Assembly (NCBI GenBank): GCA_012510445.1
Contig: JAAZIA010000035.1
Coordinates: 1 to 59,486, forward strand
Length of the DNA: 59,486 nucleotides
Reading direction: 5' to 3'
Origin: Bacteroidales bacterium
GTDB taxonomy: Bacteria; Bacteroidota; Bacteroidia; Bacteroidales; UBA932
Positions 10,501 to 17,487 of the stretch are shown here, piece after piece (positions within the stretch are counted from its first letter, which is position 1; each line of letters opens with the position of its first letter). The notes under the pieces are model-generated. The model was not told the DNA's origin and searched no databases. It was given only the letters and a program-made list of their open reading frames with translations. Made by a program: the position numbers and the translations under genes.

Positions 10501-10578
10501 TCCTATAGGATTGACAGCATCCGCATCAACTTGCGGGAACACATTAAAAAGCATTTTGAAACATATCCCGTCAGATAA
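7543..10578 (+). CDS. AsmA-family inner-membrane/periplasmic protein
   Basis: The protein has 1011 residues with one N-terminal membrane segment (about 8-31). A long periplasmic region follows of the AsmA type: the start YITLEKASIKPFRNFPGVSVVLENG and the recurrent phase LLKRHLHIRRLLVKHAKVHL are typical of AsmA/TamB-like bridge proteins that span the periplasm and are linked to lipid transport and outer-membrane assembly. The C-terminal 300 residues resemble the AsmA-like C-terminal region. A polar insert at about 562-591 is made of near-repeats of ST(A/V)(R/K)QRV(R/P)D and looks like a disordered linker. The gene overlaps kdsB, so the two envelope genes are probably co-transcribed. Confidence 0.82.
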   Translation: MKKTWRMVLTFLVSITLLLLTAVALILFFLSPPRLTSLINTYAPKYTTAYITLEKASIKPFRNFPGVSVVLENGMVLVPTFEEVSTGADSLLTFGQITAVLQPAALLKRHLHIRRLLVKHAKVHLHTDAEGNSNWDIFPSSEDTSALDFSFSIGRIMVSDTLLFTYDNKEDSLFFQTGIQNMTARRSRRRSGFRTRIDSYSNTLITGNDKLFDRIPFLLNGHVSIDQTFDNFHFSNCRGTLGEVPYHLDGFMGMHEDSLELRGSLQLDTVLFRHFLKAFPPTLLPSQAIPVTNIPITINCTLDGAYDYHSGKLPAYHLYVATGKGSLSLPEEELVFSSFQTTFTASYHPREKDFGTFQLHELTLKNQALELQAQGKLHSYTNDPSLQFFAIAKVHSENLAEVIKNLPEHKTEGSLSIEVTAEGKLRDFNPEGLKNITLFSHIVTPGFALEVPGSNLICQTDSTEFYLNITPDAFTADSLGKQPLAGSLQTKQLHLLLNDSLRLDLSKGAMQLTLGTHKENPAIPLFYVGLNAHSAKGIYGIHEGTLRDIAIQAHLTQTFNERRPVESTARQRVRDSTVRQRVPDSTAKQSRRTRTRHEFSFADLHLDFGFDRETQRLLRRWQLNGSLRTEAVQWATPAFPLQTHLRSVHVELLDNVLKIHNASLKSGRSDLTLSGELSGIRRALTGRTRLGLTLQMRGDTLDSNELIHALSASRAFMNQNEPVPQTDNDVSPQKFHEPYENLIIIPGNINLQIFLQVSNAYYRHLHLKNAGGSLSAANRRLHIKDFQATSTAGNFLINALYATPHKDSLIAGLDLEMQEVLLEEVTKLLPSMDTLFPMMQSFRGLVDLQLAATTQLDTSMNLILPTLQGACRIKGDGLVLLDGETFSEISRKLFFKKRALNLIDSIRVEATVADSRIDVFPFIMQMDRYKAAIAGSHHIDRTFYYHISLLKSPLPFRLGIDVHGTPENYKIAPGRIRYTDEKLPVLSYRIDSIRINLREHIKKHFETYPVR

Positions 10579-11308
10579 AACAATACCGTCCTCTAAAAAA
10601 GAAACCATTGCCCTTATCCCGGCAAGGTACGGCTCGACAAGGTTCCCGGGAAAACTTATGAAAACCCTGGGAAACACCACGGTAATCGTGCAAACGTATC
10701 GCGCTGTAGTACGTACAGGATTGTTTAAAGAGGTAGTGGTAGTAACAGACAGTCCCCTGATTTACCGTGAGGTCATCAGCCACAAAGGCCGAGCTCTGAT
10801 GAGCGAAAAAGAACATACGTGCGGAACAGACAGAATTGCTCATGCAATGGATCATTTCCCGCAAGCGGAGCTTATTGTAAACGTTCAGGGAGACGAGCCT
10901 TTTACTCGCGCAGAGCCTCTTAAAGCACTTTTAAAAGCCATGATGAAGGGCAGTGTTGACGTTGCGTCGCTAATGACTTCCATCACTTCAAGGGAAGAAA
11001 TAGATAACCGCAACGTAGTAAAAGTAGTCACAGACAAAGAAGGATACGCCACATTGTTTTCTAGGGCTTCTTTGCCATCAAAAGCCTTCTGTTTCAGACA
11101 TATTGGAGTCTATGCTTTTCGCAGACAAGCGCTGTTGCGCTTTGCATCATTGCCACCGGGTCCTTTAGAATTAAACGAAAAATTAGAAAATCTGCGTTTT
11201 CTTGAAAACGGCATGAAGATAAAAATGGTGAAAGTTGCCGGCTATCCCAAAGGGATTGACACGCCGGAAGACTTGCACAATGCCCGAAAAATGCTGCATT
11301 TACTGTAA
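10556..11308 (+). CDS. kdsB: 3-deoxy-manno-octulosonate cytidylyltransferase (CMP-Kdo synthetase)
   Basis: KdsB activates Kdo with CTP to give CMP-Kdo, the donor for the inner core of lipopolysaccharide. Visible signatures are ALIPARYGSTRFPGK (nucleotide-binding loop), AHAMDHF, IVNVQGDEPF and the C-terminal GIDTPEDL. No ATG lies near the conserved N-terminus. The frame stays open far upstream into the AsmA-like gene but that part does not resemble KdsB. A TTG at 10556 gives 250 residues, the normal family length, and a 23-base overlap with the previous gene. An ATT at 10607 is another possibility but would start directly at the conserved loop. Confidence 0.93.
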   Translation: MKHIPSDKTIPSSKKETIALIPARYGSTRFPGKLMKTLGNTTVIVQTYRAVVRTGLFKEVVVVTDSPLIYREVISHKGRALMSEKEHTCGTDRIAHAMDHFPQAELIVNVQGDEPFTRAEPLKALLKAMMKGSVDVASLMTSITSREEIDNRNVVKVVTDKEGYATLFSRASLPSKAFCFRHIGVYAFRRQALLRFASLPPGPLELNEKLENLRFLENGMKIKMVKVAGYPKGIDTPEDLHNARKMLHLL

Positions 11309-11313
11309 CCTAC

Positions 11314-13257
11314 TCAGCTCTGACTTATAAAAACCCTCCGTGCATCTTCCACACCAAGGATAGATTCCAATCTGGCTATCATTTGATTTAACTCCTGAGC
11401 AGACCTTACTTCCAGGGAAATATCACATTCAAACAATTCATCTTTTGTAGTCACCGTCATGTTGTTGATATTCATCTCCCATTCTTCTGATATCACTTGA
11501 GATATCTCGAACGTAATGCCTTTGCGATCTACCCCAAACGTATGAATAAGCGCAGGATAGTAGGTACTTGCATCGGCTTCTATATCTACATCCACAATAG
11601 TTTCTCCATACTCTGTTGACAACTGGATGGCCAATTCGCAATTTCGCGTATGTACGAATATTTTCCCGCTACCATCCTGTGCTTCAAAGCCAAGTAACTC
11701 GTCTCCGGGTAGAGGAGAACAACATTTTGCAAAAATGTATTTAGAAGGTTTAATGGAAATGTTTTGTTTTCGAAGGGCACTTCTAATACAAGATTTGGCT
11801 TTATAAGTAACAGCGGCATCCAGCCAATCTTTATGAGGCTTAATATCGTCCGAGGTTCCAATTTCCACACGATCTCCTCGTTTAAGTACTGTTTTTACAG
11901 AACATAACATTCCATTCACACGGGCATATAAGGCGTGGTTTCCTATTTCTGAGTGGATGGCGTAAGCAAAATCCAGCGCTGTTGCGTTACTGGGAAGCAA
12001 TATTTGTTCGCCTTTTGGGGTAAAAACACGAATGTCATCATTATACAGGTTTGCTTTAACACCTTCCAGAAAGAAACCGTCTTTCCCAAAACTGTCACGA
12101 TAAACCATATCTTTTAACGTTCCTCTGAATTCTTCTACCCAGGCGCCCACTCCTCCAATGCCTACGTTTTTATCGCGTTTTACAACGCATCCGCGTACAG
12201 AGGCTATTTCCATACGTGTGCTACGGATATGTACTTCTGCCCACGTACCGTGTTCTGTCATGAACATGCAGTGCAATGCCTCGTATCCGTTGGCTTTAGG
12301 ATTGTCCAAATAGCTGTGAAAACTACCTACCTTTTCCAGGTAAATATCGGTTAGCAACGAATAGATTTCTAAGCACTGATTTTTTTCAGAAATCACATGA
12401 GGTCCCTTTGTATTAGGCTCAAATACTATGTTAAAAACATAAATGCTTTCCAATCGCCTAAAAGGAACTTGCTTTTGGTTCATATGACGCCATATGGAAT
12501 ATACACTTCTGCTGTCTTGTGTAACAACGGCATCAATATTATTCTCTTTCAGTATTTTCTTTATGGGAGCTACAAAACGATTTCTAATAGGCTCTGTTTC
12601 CAAAGAATACCCTTCCAATATTTTTCTTATTCTGTTGTACTCTTCCGGTGAACGAAAGCGAAAGCTCAAATTTTCCAGTTCTGTTTTAACCTTATACAGT
12701 CCCAGACGATTGGCCAATGGAGCAAAAAAGAAATCCGTTTCTCCTGTGATTTTCATTTGTTTGCTTAAAGGCATACTAGCCAAGGTACGCATGTTATGCA
12801 ATCGATCAGCTAGCTTTATAAGTAAAGCACGAATGTCATACTGTATGGTCATCAACATTTTGCGAATGTTGTCCACCTGCAGGGAAAGCTCATACTCTTC
12901 TTTCTTTTCCTTGGTAAGACCTCCTACCAGAAAAGCTATATCTTCTCCAAAAAGTTCCCTGATCTCATCATTCGTACGTGATGTGTCTTCTACCACATCG
13001 TGCAGCAACGATGCAATGATGGAATTGGTTCCCAGCCCAATTTCTTCGTTTACAATGCGAGCAACGGCAATGGGGTGTAAAATGTACGGTTCTCCGTTCT
13101 TCCTTTTCTGATTTTCATGCGCCTTGTTAGCATACTCATATGCTTGCTTTATCCTCTTCAGATCTTTGGGCAATCTATTTTCTGCTGCTTTTTCAAGAAA
13201 AAGGTCCCGCTGCTGTTGAACCATCGTCAAATAATCCATAATAACAAATGTAAGCAT
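11314..13257 (-). CDS. RelA/SpoT-type (p)ppGpp protein, hydrolase intact, synthetase apparently degenerate
   Basis: The protein has 647 residues with the standard long-RSH order. The HD hydrolase domain is at about 35-190 (HPIAVA at 61, LLHDVVEDT with HD at 86-87 and ED at 90-91, LADRLHNMRT at 149-158). The synthetase domain is at about 240-355. The TGS domain is at about 410-470 (VFTPKGE, ALDFAYAIHSEIG) and the ACT domain is at about 570-647. All HD metal and catalytic motifs are present. In the synthetase region the usual IYDLLALR segment reads LESIYVFNIVF, losing the catalytic Asp and the following Arg, and EVQIRT reads EVHIRST. I infer a ppGpp hydrolase with regulatory domains; a paralogue elsewhere would make ppGpp. 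The start may instead be the ATG at 13239. It is divergent from sodB. Confidence 0.88.
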   Translation of the reverse strand: MLTFVIMDYLTMVQQQRDLFLEKAAENRLPKDLKRIKQAYEYANKAHENQKRKNGEPYILHPIAVARIVNEEIGLGTNSIIASLLHDVVEDTSRTNDEIRELFGEDIAFLVGGLTKEKKEEYELSLQVDNIRKMLMTIQYDIRALLIKLADRLHNMRTLASMPLSKQMKITGETDFFFAPLANRLGLYKVKTELENLSFRFRSPEEYNRIRKILEGYSLETEPIRNRFVAPIKKILKENNIDAVVTQDSRSVYSIWRHMNQKQVPFRRLESIYVFNIVFEPNTKGPHVISEKNQCLEIYSLLTDIYLEKVGSFHSYLDNPKANGYEALHCMFMTEHGTWAEVHIRSTRMEIASVRGCVVKRDKNVGIGGVGAWVEEFRGTLKDMVYRDSFGKDGFFLEGVKANLYNDDIRVFTPKGEQILLPSNATALDFAYAIHSEIGNHALYARVNGMLCSVKTVLKRGDRVEIGTSDDIKPHKDWLDAAVTYKAKSCIRSALRKQNISIKPSKYIFAKCCSPLPGDELLGFEAQDGSGKIFVHTRNCELAIQLSTEYGETIVDVDIEADASTYYPALIHTFGVDRKGITFEISQVISEEWEMNINNMTVTTKDELFECDISLEVRSAQELNQMIARLESILGVEDARRVFISQS

Positions 13258-13264
13258 TTTTAAG

Positions 13265-13272
13265 TATATTTG
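13265..13272 (+). promoter_or_regulatory. Promoter -7 box for sodB
   Basis: The sequence TATATTTG matches the Bacteroidota -7 consensus TAnnTTTG exactly and lies 23 bases before the sodB ATG, predicting a leader of about 15-17 bases. I see no clear TTTG at the -33 position. The box also overlaps the 5' region of the divergent RSH gene. Confidence 0.55.
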
Positions 13273-13295
13273 TTTCCTTATAAATACAATTAGCT

Positions 13296-13886
13296 ATGAC
13301 ACATCAATTACCATCTTTGCCTTTTAAGGCCAACGATCTGGCACCTGCCATAAGTGAAACTACGGTGGGTTTCCATTACGGAAAACACCATCAGGCTTAT
13401 CTGAATAACTTAAACAACCTTATTCCAGGTACCCCTTATGAAAACATGCCTTTAACAGAGATCATTGTAAAAGCTCCTGCCGGTCCTGTTTTTAACAATG
13501 CTGCACAGGTTTTCAACCATACTTTTTATTTTGATCAATTTAAACCTTCAGTGGAGGCAAAAAAGCGTCCGGAAAACGAACTACTAAAAGCGCTTGAAAA
13601 ACACTTTGGAAGTTTTGAGAAATTCATAGAAGAGTTTTCGGGAGTCGCTGCTACAGTATTTGGCTCAGGTTGGGCATGGCTTGTTGTAGAAAAAGACAGA
13701 TCTCTAGCCATCACTAAAGAATCCAATGCCGGATGTCCTCTTACACATGGGCAAAAGCCACTGCTCACTTGTGATGTATGGGAGCACGCCTACTACCTGG
13801 ATTACCAGAACAGACGCCCCGATTATATAAAAGCTTTCTGGGCCATTCTAGATTGGGAGGTTATTGAAAACCGATTTGTAGAATAG
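13296..13886 (+). CDS. sodB: Superoxide dismutase, Fe/Mn family (probably Fe type)
   Basis: The protein has 196 residues, the normal length. It disproportionates superoxide in the cytoplasm. Metal ligands are visible: His in GFHYGKHHQAY, His in AAQVFNHTFYF, and Asp and His in the signature DVWEHAYYLDY. The motif AAQVFNHTFYF and the GSGWAWLV segment are typical of the iron or cambialistic forms. It lies between the divergent RSH gene and the convergent GH9 lipoprotein gene, whose stop codon is only 4 bases away. Its own -7 box is at 13265-13272. Confidence 0.96.
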   Translation: MTHQLPSLPFKANDLAPAISETTVGFHYGKHHQAYLNNLNNLIPGTPYENMPLTEIIVKAPAGPVFNNAAQVFNHTFYFDQFKPSVEAKKRPENELLKALEKHFGSFEKFIEEFSGVAATVFGSGWAWLVVEKDRSLAITKESNAGCPLTHGQKPLLTCDVWEHAYYLDYQNRRPDYIKAFWAILDWEVIENRFVE

Positions 13887-13890
13887 CAGT

Positions 13891-15513
13891 TCACCAGGAA
13901 GAAAACGAATCCAGCGCAACAGCCAGATGCAGTAATGTAGCATTCCAATTAATGGCAATCTCATTAGAAGCATACGATTCTACTATGTCTAAATAGCTCC
14001 GGTCGGGCCATGGGGAAGGATAGTTACAACCATCCTGCTTGCCCCAATTGGGTCCTCCTACCAAAAAGCCGGGCAAAGGTCCGGGCAAATCATCTGTGGC
14101 AGCCAGTCTGTGGTGCGGGTTGCGCGGGCTTTTTGTTCCCATTCCTGTCACAAAGCAGTACCCGGTAGGGTTTCTGCCCAACAGGTAGTCCATATTGTGA
14201 AAAGCATGTACCAAATACTTTTTTTCTTGGGTCAGCTCGTACCCGTAAAGCAAAGAAATAGCATTGGCGCAACATTTTTCAGACAAGCTTCCCCAATGGA
14301 AATCTTCTTTGTTGTTACCAAACGAAGCCACATAAGCCGCCCCTTGTGACAAACTACTTACGCTGTCACAAAAAGCTATCAATTGTTCTTTCATTGCTTC
14401 AGTAGCTTTCCCATGAGTTAACAAAGAGAAAATCCCCAATCCGGCCACATTTGACCAGACAGGGGCCGTAAACAGTTCCGGTGCATATTCCAACAAAGTC
14501 TGATAATATTTTTCTTTTCCTGTGGTCAAGTACAGTTCCGCAGCTGCCCAGAAGAACTCATCTTCTGCATGGTTGTCTGAATAAGCTCCTGTTTGAATAG
14601 CAGGAATGTAATTCTTGTTCAACAACCATTGATTATAAAAACAGTCCGGGTTTTCCAGTGCCCAGGCAAAAGCAGCTTCTGCTGCCTGTACCATTTCTAC
14701 TGCAATAGGTCTGCCCCAATCCGTTTGTCTGTATACCCTGGCTCCCTGTGCCATAGAAGCTGCAAAGTCCAGCGTGGCTGTAACCGATTTTTGTATTACA
14801 TACCTAGGTTTTTCACATGCTTCGGGTGGAATAAACCCTTCAAATTCCGGTGTTGTCAATTTGTGATATACTCCGCCGTCTACAGGGTCCTGCATAGTTA
14901 GCGCCCACTTCAGATTGTATAGGGCCTCATCCTTTACAGAAGCGTTGTTTACATAGCCGCCATATTTTTCAACACCTGCCAGAATCATGCCGGTAGTATA
15001 GGATGCATTGACTATATATTTGTTGTAATCTCCTGCATCATACCATCCACCCGGTGAAGAGATCAGCGCTCCCTCTGGTCTGCTTTCAGTGGCAGCAGAA
15101 GCGTGAACCAACACGGCTGTATCTGGGTGACCCGGAGTTGACCTTTGCAGTGTAAATGCATTCAGTGCAGCTAGTGCCAGTGGTATCAGTACTTGCCGGT
15201 CAATGGCAAACACATGAGACCGGATTCCGTTACTTGTTAGAATCCTGTATGTTCCCGGATTTTCAAATGCAGAGAAATCCAGTCCGGTACACAAGGTTCC
15301 TGAAAAAGCAGCCGGAGAAATTTCCCCGGCTGTTCCTTCAAATACGGTCTTTCCGCTTGTTTCTTCTACCAATTGGAAAGTTCCTGTAAAAGCGCCTTCC
15401 AAAACAGCTATTTTTTCTTGTTCCGGATAGAAGCCAATCTGATTGACCGCAATTTGTGTTTTCTGTGTACAGGCTAATGATAAAAAAGCAACAATGAAGA
15501 ATACCTTTTTCAT
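13891..15513 (-). CDS. GH9 family endoglucanase, lipoprotein
   Basis: The protein has 540 residues. A short lipoprotein signal (MKKVFFIVAFLSLACT, lipobox LAC) suggests anchoring to a membrane, possibly on the cell surface. An Ig-like N-terminal GH9 (CelD_N) domain follows at about 20-105 (IAVNQIGFYPEQEKIAVL). The (alpha/alpha)6 GH9 catalytic domain runs from about 110 to the end. Catalytic residues are in place: GGWYDAGDYNKY (Asp 159 and 162, nucleophile/base), NPHHR (substrate His) and YASNEIAINWN (acid Glu 518). The family cleaves beta-1,4-glucans with inversion. The gene is 24 bases downstream of the peroxiredoxin gene on the same strand with no clear promoter between, so they may share a transcript. 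No SusC/SusD pair is nearby. Confidence 0.93.
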   Translation of the reverse strand: MKKVFFIVAFLSLACTQKTQIAVNQIGFYPEQEKIAVLEGAFTGTFQLVEETSGKTVFEGTAGEISPAAFSGTLCTGLDFSAFENPGTYRILTSNGIRSHVFAIDRQVLIPLALAALNAFTLQRSTPGHPDTAVLVHASAATESRPEGALISSPGGWYDAGDYNKYIVNASYTTGMILAGVEKYGGYVNNASVKDEALYNLKWALTMQDPVDGGVYHKLTTPEFEGFIPPEACEKPRYVIQKSVTATLDFAASMAQGARVYRQTDWGRPIAVEMVQAAEAAFAWALENPDCFYNQWLLNKNYIPAIQTGAYSDNHAEDEFFWAAAELYLTTGKEKYYQTLLEYAPELFTAPVWSNVAGLGIFSLLTHGKATEAMKEQLIAFCDSVSSLSQGAAYVASFGNNKEDFHWGSLSEKCCANAISLLYGYELTQEKKYLVHAFHNMDYLLGRNPTGYCFVTGMGTKSPRNPHHRLAATDDLPGPLPGFLVGGPNWGKQDGCNYPSPWPDRSYLDIVESYASNEIAINWNATLLHLAVALDSFSSW

Positions 15514-15537
15514 TTGGCCAGTTTTATCAGTTCTACT

Positions 15538-16251
15538 TTATTTTTTGATTTTTTTCCAGACTTCTTCTTCCGGCAACGGTTTGGTGCAGAAGAACCAGTC
15601 ATAGCAGGTCATATCTTCTTTGCTATCCATCCTTTGCTGGGCTACTCCACAAGATCCTGCAGTAGGCACAATCACCTCGTCTCCCGGATGCCAATCTGCC
15701 GGCATGGCCACACCAAATTCGTCAGCTGCCTGCAGAGCAACTACTACCCGATACAACTCGTTAAAATTGCGACCCAAGCTTAACGGATAATAAATAATGG
15801 TTCTGATAATTCCTTTTGGATCAATAAAGAAGACTGCTCTAACCGCTTGAGTCTCACTTTCTCCCGGTTGTACCATTCCGTACTTGTTGGCAACATTCAT
15901 AGAAATGTCTTCAATCAGAGGGAATTTTACTTCCACGTCTTTCATCCCCTTATATTCGATCTTTTCCTTAATGGTTCTAAGCCATGCAATGTGGCTGTAT
16001 AGTCCGTCAATAGACAAGCCCACAAGTTTGCAATTGACCGCTTCGAATTTTTCTTCCATAACTGCAAAAGTCATGAACTCAGACGTACATACTGGAGTGA
16101 AATCTGCGGGGTGGCTAAAAAGGATTACCCAGTTTCCTTTGTAATCTTCCGGAAAATTTATAGGTCCCTGTGTCGTGACTGCTTTAAATTCCGGTGCCGG
16201 ATCGCCAATACGCGGCATTGAGACGTTTAGTTCTTTTTGTTTAGTTTCCAT
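15538..16251 (-). CDS. Peroxiredoxin, AhpC/TSA family, 1-Cys/Prx6-like archaeal type
   Basis: The protein has 237 residues. It reduces peroxides through the peroxidatic Cys in the motif ADFTPVCTSEF (about residue 56). Further family signs are FFIDPKGIIRTIIYYP and a long C-terminal arm with ADWHPGDEVIVPT. The arm ends with two extra Cys in CYDWFFCTK. That arrangement is known from archaeal thioredoxin peroxidases of the Aeropyrum type, where the C-terminal Cys pair resolves the oxidised active site. It is divergent from the DUF134/NifX operon across a 116-base region with two promoters and a palindrome. Confidence 0.93.
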   Translation of the reverse strand: METKQKELNVSMPRIGDPAPEFKAVTTQGPINFPEDYKGNWVILFSHPADFTPVCTSEFMTFAVMEEKFEAVNCKLVGLSIDGLYSHIAWLRTIKEKIEYKGMKDVEVKFPLIEDISMNVANKYGMVQPGESETQAVRAVFFIDPKGIIRTIIYYPLSLGRNFNELYRVVVALQAADEFGVAMPADWHPGDEVIVPTAGSCGVAQQRMDSKEDMTCYDWFFCTKPLPEEEVWKKIKK

Positions 16252-16290
16252 AGTGAATAATTGAATTAATGTAATAATTAAATTGTACTA

Positions 16291-16322
16291 CAAATATACA
16301 TTTTTTTTTGAGATCTCACAAA
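16291..16322 (-). promoter_or_regulatory. Promoter for the peroxiredoxin gene
   Basis: On the minus strand TTTG (16319-16322) is followed by a 20-base spacer and TATATTTG (16291-16298), a full match to the Bacteroidota -33/-7 arrangement. The predicted leader is about 33 bases. It overlaps the divergent promoter of the DUF134 operon. Confidence 0.7.
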
Positions 16323-16337
16323 GGTTCATTATATTTG
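16307..16337 (+). promoter_or_regulatory. Promoter for the DUF134/NifX/MinD operon
   Basis: TTTG (16307-16310), a 19-base spacer and TATATTTG (16330-16337) form a full Bacteroidota promoter 30 bases before the DUF134 start. Its -33 element lies inside the spacer of the divergent peroxiredoxin promoter, so both cannot be occupied at once. Confidence 0.7.
16309..16318. promoter_or_regulatory. Perfect palindrome TGAGATCTCA between divergent promoters
   Basis: This is a ten-base perfect palindrome located between, and touching, the -33 elements of both divergent promoters. A dimeric regulator bound here would affect both genes. The DUF134 protein encoded next to it is a predicted DNA-binding protein and a candidate to bind, but this is inference. 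Confidence 0.45.
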
Positions 16338-16367
16338 TATTGAACATATACTCATTATGTAATAAAG

Positions 16368-16793
16368 ATGGCAAGACCAAAAAAACTTAGAAAGGTAATC
16401 AATCCTCCCCCTGTTAAGGGCTTTCGTCCTATGGGACAGAAACCGGGAAAAGACTTTACACCCATCATGCTAAGCTATGATGAATACGAGGCATTGCGGT
16501 TAACTGACTATAAAATGAAAAACCATTTGCAGGCAGCCATGGAAATGCATGTTTCCAGGGCTACGTTTACCCGCATCTATGCTAATGCCCGGCGTAAAGT
16601 AGCTACTTCACTAGTAGAGGGAAAACCCATTGCTTTTGAAGGAGGTGCCGTGTATTTTAACAGCGATTGGTACAGTTGCAACAGATGTTCTTGTTATTTT
16701 AACCACCCTCATAAAGATTTGCCGGAAATCATCTGTCCGCTCTGTAAGTCTTCACAGGTGGTTGCCTATGAAGAAAACACACTTAATTTTTAA
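16368..16793 (+). CDS. DUF134 family predicted DNA-binding protein
   Basis: The protein has 141 residues. The N-terminus MARPKKLRKV and the segments FRPMG, LSYDEYEALRLTD, and MHVSRATFTRIYANARRKVATSLVEGKPIAFEGG are the hallmarks of DUF134 (PF02001), a helix-turn-helix family likened to sigma factor region 4. The C-terminus has a Cys cluster (CNRCSC then CPLC) that could bind zinc or an iron-sulfur centre. DUF134 genes commonly sit next to NifX-like and MinD/ferredoxin genes in anaerobes, as here. I infer a local regulator that may sense redox or metal state. It is the first gene of a five-gene operon. Confidence 0.88.
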   Translation: MARPKKLRKVINPPPVKGFRPMGQKPGKDFTPIMLSYDEYEALRLTDYKMKNHLQAAMEMHVSRATFTRIYANARRKVATSLVEGKPIAFEGGAVYFNSDWYSCNRCSCYFNHPHKDLPEIICPLCKSSQVVAYEENTLNF

Positions 16794-16802
16794 ATATACA
16801 TT

Positions 16803-17129
16803 ATGAAAATAGCCATTACTTCTACAGGAAATAGTCTCGACGCCCTTATGGATGGTCGTTTTGGACGTTGTATGTATTTTGTCATCTACGACACTGAAAC
16901 AGGAGCCACAGAATTTGTTCCCAACCCTAACAAGGAAGCCCTGGAAGGTGCCGGGCCGGCCTCTGTTCAGCTGGTTGCTTCAAAAGGTGTTGAGAAAGTG
17001 ATCTCGGGTGAATTTGGGTCTAAAGTAAAAGCCATTTTTGACAGCCTTAAAATCCAGCTTGTTATTCTTAAAGACCCACACATAACTATAGGTCAGATCA
17101 TTGAAAAATTTGCAACACAAAAGAAATAA
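16803..17129 (+). CDS. NifX/NifB-type dinitrogenase iron-molybdenum cofactor-binding domain protein
   Basis: The protein has 108 residues and is a single NifX/NifB C-terminal (PF02579) domain. Evidence is the start KIAITSTGNSLDALMDGRFGRCMYFVIYD, the central NPNKEALEGAGPASVQLVASKGVEKVISGEFGSKV and the usual length. Domains of this fold bind Fe-Mo cofactors or their precursors, or a Cu-Mo cluster in the orange protein of Desulfovibrio. No nitrogenase gene is present in the window, so a nitrogen-fixation role is not supported here. It starts 9 bases after DUF134. Confidence 0.9.
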   Translation: MKIAITSTGNSLDALMDGRFGRCMYFVIYDTETGATEFVPNPNKEALEGAGPASVQLVASKGVEKVISGEFGSKVKAIFDSLKIQLVILKDPHITIGQIIEKFATQKK

Positions 17130-17139
17130 TCCAATTTCT

Positions 17140-17475
17140 ATGAAAACAATAGCCATACCCCTGGAAAACAGGCTTCTGTGTGCACACTTTGGGCACTGCA
17201 AAGAATTTGCCATTGCACAGATAAAAGACAATAAAATGAAATCGCTAACGTATGTTACCCCTCCGCCGCATGAGCCCGGTTTGTTGCCCGGCTGGCTGGC
17301 TGAAAGAGGGGTTACTCATGTCATTGCGGGCGGCATGGGGCAAAGGGCCCTTACGTTGTTTAAACAAAACAATATAGAAGTTTGTGTAGGCGCCGGAAGT
17401 AAAAAACCGGAAGAACTTATACAACATTATCTGAGGGATGCTCTGGAAACAGGAGCCAACCTTTGTGACCATTAA
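17140..17475 (+). CDS. NifX-like dinitrogenase iron-molybdenum cofactor-binding protein, second copy
   Basis: The protein has 111 residues from the ATG at 17140; an upstream TTG at 17101 would overlap the previous gene and add no homologous sequence. The core MKTIAIPLENRLLCAHFGHCKEFAIAQI, THVIAGGMGQRALTLFKQNNIEVCVGA is the NifX-type fold with HFGHC, a Cys/His site often seen in the orphan (non-nif) members. It differs clearly from the first copy, so the pair is not a recent duplication and may form a heteromeric metal-cluster carrier. The spacing to both neighbours is about 10-12 bases. Confidence 0.9.
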   Translation: MKTIAIPLENRLLCAHFGHCKEFAIAQIKDNKMKSLTYVTPPPHEPGLLPGWLAERGVTHVIAGGMGQRALTLFKQNNIEVCVGAGSKKPEELIQHYLRDALETGANLCDH

Positions 17476-17487
17476 TTTGTACGTACT

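Noticed and set aside
10340-10555. A long N-terminal extension of KdsB.
   Set aside because: It lies inside the AsmA-like gene and has no similarity to KdsB; a TTG at 10556 gives the normal length.
12494-13111. A 205-codon open frame on the plus strand inside the RSH gene.
   Set aside because: It is antisense to well-conserved HD and synthetase motifs, has no recognisable domain and reflects codon structure of the real gene.
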